A stretch of DNA of 64,000 nt, taken from Domibacillus sp. DTU_2020_1001157_1_SI_ALB_TIR_016 (GTDB taxonomy: Bacteria > Bacillota > Bacilli > Bacillales > Domibacillaceae). Positions 48,316-57,040 of this stretch are shown here, in pieces. The stretch covers positions 2,621,001-2,685,000 of the forward strand of contig NZ_CP135439.1 of assembly GCF_032341995.1 (NCBI RefSeq), written 5' to 3'. Made by a program: the position numbers and the translations under genes. How positions within the stretch are numbered: the first letter of the stretch is position 1; each line of letters opens with the position of its first letter. Below the pieces are notes generated by a model that saw only the letters and a program-made list of their open reading frames with translations, ran no database searches and was not told the origin of the DNA.

Positions 48316-48933
48316 GTGTTTAAACAGAAAAAAGATAAATTTTCAATGCTGCTTGAATCTATTGCGTTAAATTTAAAAGAAGGTGCAGACTATTTCGCTG
48401 AATATAAGCTGAAAAATGCTGGAGATTTGAAAATCTTTTCAGATGAAATGAAACGCTTCGAAACAAAAGGCGATGACCTTATGCATGAAGTGATTAAAGA
48501 ATTGAACCACACTTTCATCACACCCATTGAACGTGAGGACATTCTGGCGCTGGCAATGAGCATGGATGATGTGATGGACGGGCTTGAAGCTACCGCCGCT
48601 ATGTTTGAAATGTACTCTGTTATTAACGCGGACGAGTACATGCTGAAATTCGTCGATGCGCTTCGTTCTTGCGCAGAGGAAATTGTCTCAGCTGTTGAAC
48701 TGCTTACTGTTAAAAAACTGCAGGTGATCCGCACCCATGCTATTAAAATCAAGGAATACGAAACGGTTTGTGACGGAATTCTTCGCCAATCGATCAAACA
48801 TATTTTTACAATCGAGAAAGATCCGATCCGCTTGATTAAGATGAAAGAAATTTACGAAAATCTTGAAGAAGTTGCGGACTACTGCCAAGACGTCGCGAAT
48901 ACACTTGAAACCATTATTATGAAAAACGCATAA
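48316..48933 (+). CDS. DUF47 (PhoU-like) phosphate-transport accessory protein
   Basis: A 205-residue all-helical protein with PhoU-like folds, usually encoded next to PiT transporters and thought to regulate them. AGGAGG is correctly spaced for a GTG at 48316, not the GTG six bases earlier. It lies 13 bases before the transporter gene in a two-gene operon, so coupling is strong. Confidence 0.88.
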   Translation: MFKQKKDKFSMLLESIALNLKEGADYFAEYKLKNAGDLKIFSDEMKRFETKGDDLMHEVIKELNHTFITPIEREDILALAMSMDDVMDGLEATAAMFEMYSVINADEYMLKFVDALRSCAEEIVSAVELLTVKKLQVIRTHAIKIKEYETVCDGILRQSIKHIFTIEKDPIRLIKMKEIYENLEEVADYCQDVANTLETIIMKNA

Positions 48934-48946
48934 GGGGTCTTGACCG

Positions 48947-49945
48947 TTGGATACATTATTTCTTATTACTATTTTGATTGTTATTTTAGCACTTGGGTTT
49001 GATTTTATTAACGGATTCCATGATACAGCTAACTCGATTGCAACAGCTGTATCAACAAAAGCCCTTACGCCGCGGCGCGCTATTATACTGGCCGCTTTTA
49101 TGAACTTTTTAGGCGCCATGACATTCACTGGCGTAGCAAAAACAATTACAAAAGATATTGTTGATCCATTTATGCTTGAAAACGGGCTCGTTGTCATTAT
49201 GGCCGCGTTGATTGCCGCTATTTTTTGGAACCTGCTTACCTGGTACTACGGTATTCCGAGCAGCTCATCTCATGCCCTAATCGGCTCTATTGCTGGAGCG
49301 GCTATTGCAGCAGCCGGGTTCCAGGCGTTAAATTACGGCGGCTTTTTCAAAATTCTTCAAGCGCTTATTATCTCACCGCTGCTTGCTTTTGCGATCGGCT
49401 TTATTGTCTATAGTATTTTTAAAGTCGTGTTTAAAAACAATAATTTGGCGAAAACAAACCGGAATTTCCGGCTGTTTCAAATTGCGACCGCTGCTCTGCA
49501 GGCTTATACACACGGGACGAATGATGCACAGAAAGCAATGGGGATTATTACAATGGCATTAATTGCCGGCAACTACCAGCAGTCAACAGACATTCAAACA
49601 TGGGTACAGGTTTCCTGTGCGCTGGCAATGGGGCTTGGCACGTCAGTCGGCGGATGGAAAATTATTAAAACCGTTGGCGGAAAGATTATGAAAATCCGTC
49701 CAGTCAACGGTGTAGCGGCCGACCTCTCATCTGCAATGATCATTTTTGGCGCCACAATGATTCATTTGCCGGTCAGCACAACCCATGTGATCTCTTCTTC
49801 TATTCTTGGTGTTGGTACTGCCCACCGTGTCAAAGGAGTTAAATGGGATACTGCTCAGCGCATGCTGATCACCTGGGTCATCACACTGCCGATAACTGCT
49901 ACTATCGCAGCCATCAGCTACTATATACTGAATATCTTTCTCTAA
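48947..49945 (+). CDS. pit: PiT-family inorganic phosphate transporter
   Basis: A 332-residue low-affinity phosphate:cation symporter with about ten membrane helices. The duplicated family motif is visible twice: GFDFINGFHDTANSIATAV near residues 13-33 and YTHGTNDAQKAMGII near 187-201. The start is TTG. It is co-transcribed with the DUF47 gene and followed by a terminator. Confidence 0.93.
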   Translation: MDTLFLITILIVILALGFDFINGFHDTANSIATAVSTKALTPRRAIILAAFMNFLGAMTFTGVAKTITKDIVDPFMLENGLVVIMAALIAAIFWNLLTWYYGIPSSSSHALIGSIAGAAIAAAGFQALNYGGFFKILQALIISPLLAFAIGFIVYSIFKVVFKNNNLAKTNRNFRLFQIATAALQAYTHGTNDAQKAMGIITMALIAGNYQQSTDIQTWVQVSCALAMGLGTSVGGWKIIKTVGGKIMKIRPVNGVAADLSSAMIIFGATMIHLPVSTTHVISSSILGVGTAHRVKGVKWDTAQRMLITWVITLPITATIAAISYYILNIFL

Positions 49946-49975
49946 GCTGAACCAATTTTTGGTTCAGCTTTTTTA
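49945..49975 (+). terminator. Terminator of the phosphate-transport operon
   Basis: AGCTGAACCAA/TTGGTTCAGCT stem with a short T loop, then T6. Confidence 0.9.
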
Positions 49976-49991
49976 TACAAAATCCGATTTC

Positions 49992-50020
49992 TTGACGAAT
50001 GAACATATATTGATTAAAGT
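49992..50020 (+). promoter_or_regulatory. Promoter of the nitroreductase gene
   Basis: TTGACG (49992-49997), 17 bases, TAAAGT (50015-50020). Confidence 0.5.
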
Positions 50021-50029
50021 GAAAAGCGA

Positions 50030-50054
50030 ATATCACTTACGAAAAGTAATAGAC
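50030..50054 (+). promoter_or_regulatory. Possible repressor operator before the nitroreductase gene
   Basis: Imperfect inverted repeat ATCACTTAC - GAAAA - GTAATAGA, 10 to 30 bases past the -10. Thiol- or quinone-responsive repressors of the DUF24/MarR type bind sites of this general form before nitroreductase genes. Confidence 0.4.
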
Positions 50055-50109
50055 GAACCATTTTTTCGCTTTTATGGCGAAAAATGACGATATAGGGGGA
50101 TTTTTGTTT

Positions 50110-50721
50110 ATGTCAGATTTTTTTGAAGTAGCCCTTGGCCGCCGTTCGGTAAAAGTATACGATCCGAATGCACGTATATCAGAGGAAGAGTTAACAGAAT
50201 TGCTTCAAGTAGCAGGACGGGCACCATCTGCGTGGAATCTACAGCAATGGCACTTCCTTGTTTTTCACGGAAAAGACGTGCAGAAAAAATTATTGCCAAT
50301 CGCCTACAATCAGCAGCAAATTGTGGATGCCTCTGCTGTTATTTGCATTATGGGTGATTTGCAAGGCAATTTAAACGTCGATCCGGTTTTTGATCCACAG
50401 GTTGAAAGCGGCGAAATGACACCTGAGCTAAAAGAAATTTTAGCCGGCCAAATTAACGGAGCTTACAACCGCGCTGAGTACCCGCGCGACGGGGCCATTT
50501 TAAATTCATCGCTGGCTGCGATGCAGCTTATGCTGGCTGCACGGGCAAAAGGATATGACACATGCCCAATTGGCGGCTTCAATGCTTCCGGGCTGGCAGA
50601 GGCGTTTAACGTGCCTGCACGTTACCTGCCAACGATGCTGATTACAGTCGGTAAAGCCCTTCAGGAAGGCCGTCCTACTGACCGTCTTCCGATCAACCAG
50701 CTGATTACCTACGCAGAATAA
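50110..50721 (+). CDS. Nitroreductase-family FMN oxidoreductase
   Basis: A 203-residue NAD(P)H-dependent flavoenzyme of the nitroreductase family. The N-terminal RRSVKVYDP motif and the APSAWNLQQWHF FMN-binding segment (about residues 37-48) are clear, and the C-terminal part has the GFNASGLAEAF and YLPTMLITVGKA segments. Members reduce quinones and nitro compounds and are commonly induced by electrophile stress. AGGGGGA precedes the ATG at 50110; a longer frame is not needed. Close to B. subtilis YdgI/YodC in type, but the exact orthologue is uncertain. Confidence 0.85.
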   Translation: MSDFFEVALGRRSVKVYDPNARISEEELTELLQVAGRAPSAWNLQQWHFLVFHGKDVQKKLLPIAYNQQQIVDASAVICIMGDLQGNLNVDPVFDPQVESGEMTPELKEILAGQINGAYNRAEYPRDGAILNSSLAAMQLMLAARAKGYDTCPIGGFNASGLAEAFNVPARYLPTMLITVGKALQEGRPTDRLPINQLITYAE

Positions 50722-50723
50722 TT

Positions 50724-50757
50724 CAAAAGCCGCTTCTCGTAGAGAGCGGCTTTTGAA
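50724..50757 (+). terminator. Terminator of the nitroreductase gene
   Basis: CAAAAGCCGCT/AGCGGCTTTTG stem with a short loop. Confidence 0.8.
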
Positions 50758-50834
50758 TTGCCTCTTGCACCTCCTGCAGAAAACGTCTAGTATTAACAAG
50801 GGATTTTAATGCTTGTTTGTGGAGGAATGAAGAA

Positions 50835-52136
50835 ATGTTTAAATTGAATGAACATGGCACGACCGTTAAAACGGAACTGCTTGCCGGCTTAACAACCTTC
50901 CTGACAATGGTGTATATCGTGGTAGTTAACCCGATTATTCTGTCAGATGCCGGTGTCCCATTTGAGCAGGTGTTTACGGCGACAATCATTGCAGCGGTTG
51001 TCGGAACACTTTGGATGGGCTTGTTCGCCAACTACCCAATTGCGATTGCACCTGGTATGGGAATGAATGCGTATTTCGCTTACTCAGTTGTCGGGTCGCA
51101 TGGCGGCATTACGTATGAAACAGCATTTGCAGCTGTTTTTATTTCGGGGCTTCTTTTTGTGGTTTTGTCTTTAACGCCGCTTCGTGAAAAGTTAATCGAA
51201 GCCATACCCGAAAATTTAAAGCACGGTATTTCTGCCGGTATCGGCTTGTTTATTGCTTTTATTGGGCTTCGCCTGACTGGCATCATCGTCCCGGATCCGA
51301 GCAACCTTGTGAAGCTGGGCGATTTGCAGAGCCCGTCCGCGCTTTTGGCTTTGTTCGGCCTTGCGGTTACCATTGTGTTAATGGTTCGCGGTGTGAACGG
51401 TGCCCTATTCATCGGTATGGTCATTACGGGGCTTGCTGCTTTTTTTACCGGCCAGCTTTCGTTCAAGGAGGGCTTTGTCGGCATGCCGTCCATGCCGGAT
51501 GGGCTGTTAGCTTTAAATCCTATTACAGCCTTTGGTGACGTTGTCAGCCACAGCTTATATGCGGTTGTTTTTTCTTTCCTGCTCGTCACGATTTTTGACA
51601 CAACCGGCACAATGGTTGGTGTTGCCCAGCAGGCTGGTTTGATGAAAGGAAACAAAATGCCCCGAGCGCGCCAAGCACTTTTAGCGGATTCTGTTGCTAC
51701 ATCCATCGGTGCGATGGCGGGTACGAGCCCGACCAGTGCTTATATTGAATCATCAACAGGCGTTGCAGCCGGAGGAAGAACCGGACTTACATCGGTAACC
51801 GTTGCTGGATTGTTTATTCTGGCTGCTTTCTTTGGCCCGCTTGTTTCAGCTGTATCCGGTATTTCTGCCATTACAGCTCCCTCGTTGATTATCGTGGGCT
51901 GCTTAATGATGCAAAATGCTGCGAAAGTGAATTGGAAAGAGCTTGATGAAGCGTTCCCTGCGTTTCTGATTATTTTAACCATGCCGCTTACATCAAGTAT
52001 TGCAACAGGAATTGCCCTTGGCTTTGTATCGTACCCGCTTGTGAAAATCGCACGGGGACGCTATAAAGAGGTTCATCCGCTTGTGTATATTTTTGCGGTG
52101 CTGTTTTTCTACCAGCTGTTATTTTTGCCGCACTAA
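50835..52136 (+). CDS. pbuG: NCS2-family purine (guanine/hypoxanthine) permease, PbuG type
   Basis: A 433-residue membrane transporter of the AzgA/PbuG branch of NCS2, with about 12 to 14 helices. Conserved substrate-site segments: APGMGMNAYF (near residue 80), FDTTGTMVG (near 258) and GTSPTSAYIESSTGV (near 300). It takes up hypoxanthine, guanine or adenine by proton symport. GGAGG fits the ATG at 50835. I see no purine riboswitch in the short leader, unlike B. subtilis pbuG, so regulation probably differs. Confidence 0.9.
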   Translation: MFKLNEHGTTVKTELLAGLTTFLTMVYIVVVNPIILSDAGVPFEQVFTATIIAAVVGTLWMGLFANYPIAIAPGMGMNAYFAYSVVGSHGGITYETAFAAVFISGLLFVVLSLTPLREKLIEAIPENLKHGISAGIGLFIAFIGLRLTGIIVPDPSNLVKLGDLQSPSALLALFGLAVTIVLMVRGVNGALFIGMVITGLAAFFTGQLSFKEGFVGMPSMPDGLLALNPITAFGDVVSHSLYAVVFSFLLVTIFDTTGTMVGVAQQAGLMKGNKMPRARQALLADSVATSIGAMAGTSPTSAYIESSTGVAAGGRTGLTSVTVAGLFILAAFFGPLVSAVSGISAITAPSLIIVGCLMMQNAAKVNWKELDEAFPAFLIILTMPLTSSIATGIALGFVSYPLVKIARGRYKEVHPLVYIFAVLFFYQLLFLPH

Positions 52137-52168
52137 AAAATCCGCCCCATATGGGCGGATTTTTTTAT
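52135..52168. terminator. Bidirectional terminator between pbuG and wrbA
   Basis: AAAAAATCCGCCC/GGGCGGATTTTTTT stem with a four-base loop. Confidence 0.92.
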
Positions 52169-52761
52169 AAAGAGGATAAAGCGCTGGCAATGGAAACAGT
52201 ACGCTTCGCCTGGTGCTTGACTGCGGCTTCCACATTTTCTTTCATGCCTTCTCTTCCTACTGATACACTTGTACCATATGGATTTCCTCCTGCTTCAAAC
52301 AGAACAGGATCTGTGTAGCCGGGAGCTGCAATAATGGCGCCCCAATGATACATGGTTGTATACAGCTGAAGAATCGTCTGCTCCTGTCCACCGTGAGCGT
52401 TTTGAGCTGAGGTCATAGCGCTGACTACTTTATTAGCCAGCTTTCCGGTTGCCCACAGACCGCCGGTTGAATCAATAAATTGCTTGAATTGGCCGGGTAC
52501 ATTGCCGTATCTTGTTGGAACGCTAAATACAATAGCATCTGCCCATTCTAAATCATCCAGCGTTACCTCTGGAATATCCTTTGCTTCTTCTACGTGCGCC
52601 TTCCAGGCATCGTTTTTTTCAATGGCCGATACGGGAGCCGTTTCTGGAATTTTAAGAACTTTTACATTCGCTCCTGCTTCTTCTCCCGCTTCTTTCGCCC
52701 AGTTCGCCAATTGAAAATTCGTACCGGTCATGCTGTAATAAATCACGGCTAAATTTGTCAT
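52165..52761 (-). CDS. wrbA: NAD(P)H:quinone oxidoreductase, WrbA type
   Basis: A 198-residue flavodoxin-like enzyme that reduces quinones by two electrons. The FMN phosphate loop YYSMTGTNFQLA is at residues 8-19; PTRYGNVPGQFKQFID near 81-96 and the SAQNAHGGQEQTI segment near 118-130 are WrbA hallmarks. Monocistronic. With the nitroreductase 1.5 kb away it makes a small redox-detoxification neighbourhood. Confidence 0.9.
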   Translation of the reverse strand: MTNLAVIYYSMTGTNFQLANWAKEAGEEAGANVKVLKIPETAPVSAIEKNDAWKAHVEEAKDIPEVTLDDLEWADAIVFSVPTRYGNVPGQFKQFIDSTGGLWATGKLANKVVSAMTSAQNAHGGQEQTILQLYTTMYHWGAIIAAPGYTDPVLFEAGGNPYGTSVSVGREGMKENVEAAVKHQAKRTVSIASALSSL

Positions 52762-52832
52762 CTCTTACTCTCCCCCTTATGCGTGGTTTCCTCCTAATGA
52801 GTTTGCCCGCTGGAGAAAAAAACAAAACCTTT

Positions 52833-53969
52833 TCATTTATCCGGCTGAAAAAAGTAGGAAAGTGCCGGATAGACGTCTTCCCTTTTACGGATGACGTAGG
52901 ATTTAAACAGTGGATTTTGTACTTTTCGAAATGCGGACATCAGTGGTGTAGTCCGGTTGTACTGATTCACTTCCCCATAGCCGAACATGCGGCAGTGCGG
53001 CAGTATTTTTTCGAGCAATGCAACACACTGGGGATTGTCTGAAGCAAGATTATCGCCATCAGAAAAATGAAATGGATAAATGTTGTACCGTTCCGGCGAA
53101 TATTTTTTTTCCATCAGCTCCAGCACAAGCCGGTACGCAGATGAACAGATGGTTCCGCCGCTTTCTCCTTTAGTGAAGAAATCATTTTCTTCCATCTGGA
53201 GCGCTTCTGTATGATGGGCAATAAATACAATATCAACCGTTGTATATTTTTTTCTTAAAAAGCGGGTCATCCAGAAAAAAAAGCTGCGGGCGATATATTT
53301 CTCAAACGGTCCCATACTTCCGCTCGTATCCATCATCGCAAAAATCACGGCTTTAGACTGAGGCTTTTTCTCTTCGGTAAAAGAGCGAAAACGACGGTCT
53401 TCCGGGCGGACAGGGAAAAAAGACATCTCTCCCGCCAGTGCGTTTCGCTTAAACGCTGCCATTAATGTTTTCTTTTTATCAATTCGTGCCGTTACACCTG
53501 TTTTACGGATGTCATTAATGGTCCAGTCCGTAATAACCGATTCCGCTTTTTCTTTTTCAGCGAGGTTTGGCAGGGCCATCTCAGAAAACAGAGCATCTTC
53601 AATTTCAGCCATGCTGACTTCCGCTTCATAAAAATCCTCCCCGCGCTGGTTTCCTGCTTTTTTGCCCTGCCCGGCCGCACTTTTCTCATCTCCGCCTGCC
53701 CGGGCGATCGCGTCTCCAACTTCTCCTTTTCCCTGCCCGGTATGCTTGGATTTTTCATCAGAATAACGAATTTTATATTCCTGAAGCGAACGGATCGGCA
53801 GTTTCACTGTCCGCTTGCCGTCCGACATAATAATTTGCTCTTCAGTCACCATATCAGCTAAATTTTTTTTGATCGCTTCTTTTACTTTTTGCCGATGGCG
53901 TTCCTGGTCATCATGGCCTTTTCGGTGGAGTGACCAGTCTTCTTCTGATAAATGATAGGATGTGTCCAT
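52833..53969 (-). CDS. yhbH: YhbH, sporulation protein (DUF444/UPF0229)
   Basis: A 378-residue protein whose C-terminal half is a von Willebrand A-like domain with a MIDAS-type motif DTSGSMG (near residue 220). In B. subtilis yhbH is a sigma-E-dependent gene, and in many bacteria the family is clustered with PrkA and SpoVR. GGGGAGGA precedes the ATG. Both prkA and spoVR are in this window, which supports a common pathway. Confidence 0.9.
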   Translation of the reverse strand: MDTSYHLSEEDWSLHRKGHDDQERHRQKVKEAIKKNLADMVTEEQIIMSDGKRTVKLPIRSLQEYKIRYSDEKSKHTGQGKGEVGDAIARAGGDEKSAAGQGKKAGNQRGEDFYEAEVSMAEIEDALFSEMALPNLAEKEKAESVITDWTINDIRKTGVTARIDKKKTLMAAFKRNALAGEMSFFPVRPEDRRFRSFTEEKKPQSKAVIFAMMDTSGSMGPFEKYIARSFFFWMTRFLRKKYTTVDIVFIAHHTEALQMEENDFFTKGESGGTICSSAYRLVLELMEKKYSPERYNIYPFHFSDGDNLASDNPQCVALLEKILPHCRMFGYGEVNQYNRTTPLMSAFRKVQNPLFKSYVIRKREDVYPALSYFFQPDK

Positions 53970-53985
53970 TTCATTTCCTCCCCAG

Positions 53986-54010
53986 GTTTTATTTCAATCA
54001 AAAAGGGTAA
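53986..54010 (+). promoter_or_regulatory. Possible sigma-B promoter of the 57-residue protein gene
   Basis: GTTTTA (53986-53991), 13 bases, GGGTAA (54005-54010): five of six matches in each hexamer of the sigma-B consensus. Confidence 0.45.
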
Positions 54011-54039
54011 ACAAGTATAAAAGAATAATGAGGTGACTC

Positions 54040-54213
54040 ATGATGAATTTAAAGAAGCGTGAAGAACAGCCTATGAATTCAATGGTCACAAGCTTTGAAG
54101 ACATGGAAATCCTTGGCCGTCAAATGGAGCGCCAGCGGACAAATGAAGAGTTGAAGCAGCATGAGCGACAGCCTGACCCGATTCAATTTGACGAATCAAC
54201 CGATGGAAAATAA
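54040..54213 (+). CDS. 57-residue hydrophilic protein, unknown
   Basis: A short charged protein (rich in Glu, Gln, Arg), probably largely helical or disordered. Two ATG codons in a row follow TGAGGTGAC; either could start it. It stands alone on the opposite strand between yhbH and prkA, with a sigma-B-like promoter and its own terminator. No family recognised. Confidence 0.7.
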   Translation: MMNLKKREEQPMNSMVTSFEDMEILGRQMERQRTNEELKQHERQPDPIQFDESTDGK

Positions 54214-54246
54214 TAACCCGGCTGCCTGCAACCGGGTTTTTCTTTT
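54214..54246 (+). terminator. Terminator of the 57-residue protein gene
   Basis: AACCCGG/CCGGGTT stem with a ten-base loop, then TTTCTTTT. Confidence 0.8.
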
Positions 54247-54248
54247 GG

Positions 54249-56132
54249 TTATCGGTTTAAAAGTCCTCCAACGTAGCGAAGCAATTCATTGGCTGAAACA
54301 GAATTGTAGCCGCATTCGTCAATTAAGCGTGCTGTGACTTCATTCATCTTTTTCAGCTGCTGTTCATCCGGTGTAACAGACGAAGTGGTAATTTTAACAA
54401 TGTCTTTTAAGTCGGAAAACAGCTTTTTCTGAATCGCTTCTCGAAGCCGGTCATGCTCCCGGTAATCAAATTTTTTCCCTTTGCGTGCATAAGCGGAAAT
54501 TCGAATCAGCATTTCTTCGCGGAATGCTTTTTTAGCGTTTTCTGACACGCCAATCTGTTCTTCGATCGACCGCATCAAACGCTCGTCCGGACTGACTTCC
54601 TCACCTGTGAGCGGATCGCTTAATTTCACCTTGTTGCAGTATGCTTCCACATTATCCAAATAGTTGTCCATTAATGCCCGGGCCGATTCTTCATACGAGT
54701 AAACAAAGGCTTTTTGAACTTCTTTTTTCGCTGTTTCATCGTACTGCTTTCTCGCTTCGGAAATAAACTGCAAGTATTTCGTGCGCATTTCCTTTGTAAT
54801 GGACGGATGTGAATCCAGGCCGTCTTTTAATGAGCGGAGCACATCCAGTGCATTGATCGAATTGGTTCCTTTTTTAATAATGGCTGCAGAAATGCGGTTC
54901 ATTACATACCGCGGATCGATTCCATCCATTCCTTCATCCGGATGTTCTTTTCGGAGTTCAATAGCATCAAGCGGCGTTAATCCTTCTACTACTGCTCCGT
55001 CATAAAGCTTCATCTTCATCACAAGATCAACGTTTGCCCGGCTCGATTCTTTTAAGCGCGTTAAGATAGTAAACATGGCTGCAGTACGGAACGTATGCGG
55101 TGCAAAATGAATGGAAGCCGCTTCACTTTCGTGTATCATTTTCTCATAAATTTTTTCTTCTTCGGTCACCTTGAGGTTGTATGGCACCGGCATAACAATC
55201 ATACGGGAATGAAGAGCTTCATTCTTTTTATCTGCAATAAAGGAACGATACTCTGTTTCATTGGTATGGGCAATAATCATTTCATCTGCCGAGATTAAGG
55301 CAAACCGGCCGGCTTTGAAATTGCCTTCTTGGGTTAGTGAGAGCAGGTGCCATAGAAACTTCTCATCACACTTCAGCATTTCCTGGAATTCCATTAATCC
55401 CCGGTTTGCAATGTTTAATTCTCCGTCAAACCGGTAGGCACGCGGATCAGACTCCGATCCAAACTCGGCGATCGTTGAAAAATCGATGCTGCCGGTTAAA
55501 TCCGCAATGTCCTGTGATTTCGGATCGGATGGGCTGAACGTTCCAATGCCGCGGCGCCGGTCTTCTGAGAAGAAAATACGCTCAACCGGCACTTCTTCAA
55601 TGCGGCCTCCAAATTCATGCTCAAGCCGGTAGGCATTTAGCGGTGACAATGATCCTTCAATGCGGATCCCATACTCTTCATAAAAGTCATCCCGAAGATC
55701 CCGTGGAATTAGATGAAGCGGATCTTCTGCCATCTGGCAGCCTTTAATGGCATATACGGCGCCGGCATCTGTGCGGGTGTATTGCTCCAGTCCCCGCTTA
55801 AGCATTGATACAATTGTGGACTTCCCTCCGCCAACTGGCCCCATCAGCAGCAAAATCCGTTTGCGTACATCCAGCTTTTTCGCCGCCGGATGAAAATACT
55901 CTTCTACAAGACGCTGGATCGGTTCTTCAAGACCAAAAAGCTCGCGGCTGAAAAAGTCATAATTTCCATCTGTCATACCGAATGAGCGAATCATATTGTA
56001 TATACGCGCATGCGCAGGCATTGCAATATGCGGCTTTTCTCTAAGAAGCTCCAAATACTCCCGGAATGTTCCTTCCCAGCGCAGCTTTTCTTCTTCGGCA
56101 CGGCTTGATTGAATTTTATTGAGTATCGTCAT
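54249..56132 (-). CDS. prkA: PrkA, sporulation-associated serine protein kinase/AAA+ ATPase
   Basis: A 627-residue protein with an AAA+-like domain (Walker A GPVGGGKST, residues 98-106) and a C-terminal kinase-like domain. In B. subtilis it is a sporulation protein that influences the sigma-K programme; some work reports protease activity. Length matches the family (about 630). It lies directly upstream of yhbH on the same strand, split only by a small opposite-strand gene. Confidence 0.93.
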   Translation of the reverse strand: MTILNKIQSSRAEEEKLRWEGTFREYLELLREKPHIAMPAHARIYNMIRSFGMTDGNYDFFSRELFGLEEPIQRLVEEYFHPAAKKLDVRKRILLLMGPVGGGKSTIVSMLKRGLEQYTRTDAGAVYAIKGCQMAEDPLHLIPRDLRDDFYEEYGIRIEGSLSPLNAYRLEHEFGGRIEEVPVERIFFSEDRRRGIGTFSPSDPKSQDIADLTGSIDFSTIAEFGSESDPRAYRFDGELNIANRGLMEFQEMLKCDEKFLWHLLSLTQEGNFKAGRFALISADEMIIAHTNETEYRSFIADKKNEALHSRMIVMPVPYNLKVTEEEKIYEKMIHESEAASIHFAPHTFRTAAMFTILTRLKESSRANVDLVMKMKLYDGAVVEGLTPLDAIELRKEHPDEGMDGIDPRYVMNRISAAIIKKGTNSINALDVLRSLKDGLDSHPSITKEMRTKYLQFISEARKQYDETAKKEVQKAFVYSYEESARALMDNYLDNVEAYCNKVKLSDPLTGEEVSPDERLMRSIEEQIGVSENAKKAFREEMLIRISAYARKGKKFDYREHDRLREAIQKKLFSDLKDIVKITTSSVTPDEQQLKKMNEVTARLIDECGYNSVSANELLRYVGGLLNR

Positions 56133-56217
56133 AATTGGCTCCCTCCGCTCCGCACTCTAATGGGCGTATTTATCGGATTTTATGCGCCGGTGAAACCATT
56201 TATGAGAAAAAGAAACG

Positions 56218-56246
56218 TTCACATTTAATATTGCATCCGGTATAAT
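56218..56246 (+). promoter_or_regulatory. Sigma-A promoter of the 29-residue peptide gene
   Basis: TTCACA (56218-56223), 17 bases, TATAAT (56241-56246). Confidence 0.65.
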
Positions 56247-56291
56247 AGGGAAAAATGAATGCGTTTACGCTACAGAAAGGGGCTTCTTTCC

Positions 56292-56381
56292 ATGAGATTA
56301 TTAGGTGTTCTTTTCGTATGTATTGCTTTTTTATCAGCGATTTTCACAGCGGGCTACAACGACAAACCGGGCGCGAAATAA
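56292..56381 (+). CDS. 29-residue membrane peptide
   Basis: A short peptide with one membrane helix (about residues 3-20) and a small polar tail (YNDKPGAK). AAAGGGG precedes the ATG, a good promoter lies 45 bases upstream and a strong terminator starts at the stop codon. No family recognised. The compact transcription unit argues that it is expressed. Confidence 0.55.
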   Translation: MRLLGVLFVCIAFLSAIFTAGYNDKPGAK

Positions 56382-56414
56382 AAAAAGCTGTACCGATTTT
56401 TCGGTACAGCTTTT
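56381..56414. terminator. Bidirectional terminator after the 29-residue peptide gene
   Basis: AAAGCTGTACCGA/TCGGTACAGCTTT stem with a short loop, then T9. Confidence 0.9.
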
Positions 56415-56539
56415 TTTTTAAAAGATATGTGATTATAACCAGCATTCAACTTAGAGCGTCTTGCACTTTTTTGCTCCAGCCGGCCAGCTCCTCGGTCATA
56501 AGCTGCCGGTCCTGAATGGCCGACTTGCGCTTTTCTGTA

Positions 56540-57013
56540 TTAATACAGGTCTGGAAAGCCTTGCTGGCGAAGTGCCTCGTATATAAGAATGGCTGCCGTG
56601 TTGGACAAGTTAAGCGAGCGGACATGCTCATTCATTGGAATGCGCAGACAGCGGTCCATATTGGCCGCGATCAAATCTTTTGGAAGACCCGTTGTTTCTT
56701 TGCCAAACATAAAATAATGATCCTGTTCTGTATCGCTGTAGTCAAACTTAGCGTGATCCTGCTTACCGAACTTAGAAAGATAATACATATTTCCATCTGG
56801 ATTTTTTTCAAAAAACTCTTCAAGAGAATCATAATACGTAATATCAACAAATTCCCAATAATCCAGCCCGGCACGCTTAAGCATTTTATCGTCAGTTGAA
56901 AATCCAAGCGGGCGGATTAAATGAAGCGGTGTACCGGTCGCCGCACACGTCCGCGCAATATTTCCGGTATTGGCCGGGATTTCCGGCTGGTATAGCACTA
57001 CATGAACTGCCAC
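56540..57013 (-). CDS. trmL: TrmL, tRNA (cytidine/uridine-34)-2'-O-methyltransferase
   Basis: A 157-residue SPOUT-fold methyltransferase that modifies the wobble base of tRNA-Leu. The N-terminal YQPEIPANTGNIARTC segment and the C-terminal knot segments (FGKETTGLP, IPMNEHVRSLNLSNTAAILIYE) are typical of the family. It is co-transcribed with queG upstream; B. subtilis has the same pair (cspR-yhbA). Confidence 0.93.
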   Translation of the reverse strand: MAVHVVLYQPEIPANTGNIARTCAATGTPLHLIRPLGFSTDDKMLKRAGLDYWEFVDITYYDSLEEFFEKNPDGNMYYLSKFGKQDHAKFDYSDTEQDHYFMFGKETTGLPKDLIAANMDRCLRIPMNEHVRSLNLSNTAAILIYEALRQQGFPDLY

Positions 57014-57040
57014 AAAACTTCACTCCTTTTCAACTCATCA

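Noticed and set aside
50757..50834. Purine riboswitch before pbuG
   Set aside because: The leader between the previous terminator and the start codon is under 80 bases and lacks the conserved aptamer loops.
56446..56631. 61-codon minus-strand frame overlapping the end of trmL
   Set aside because: Most of it lies within trmL in another frame; no ribosome-binding site.
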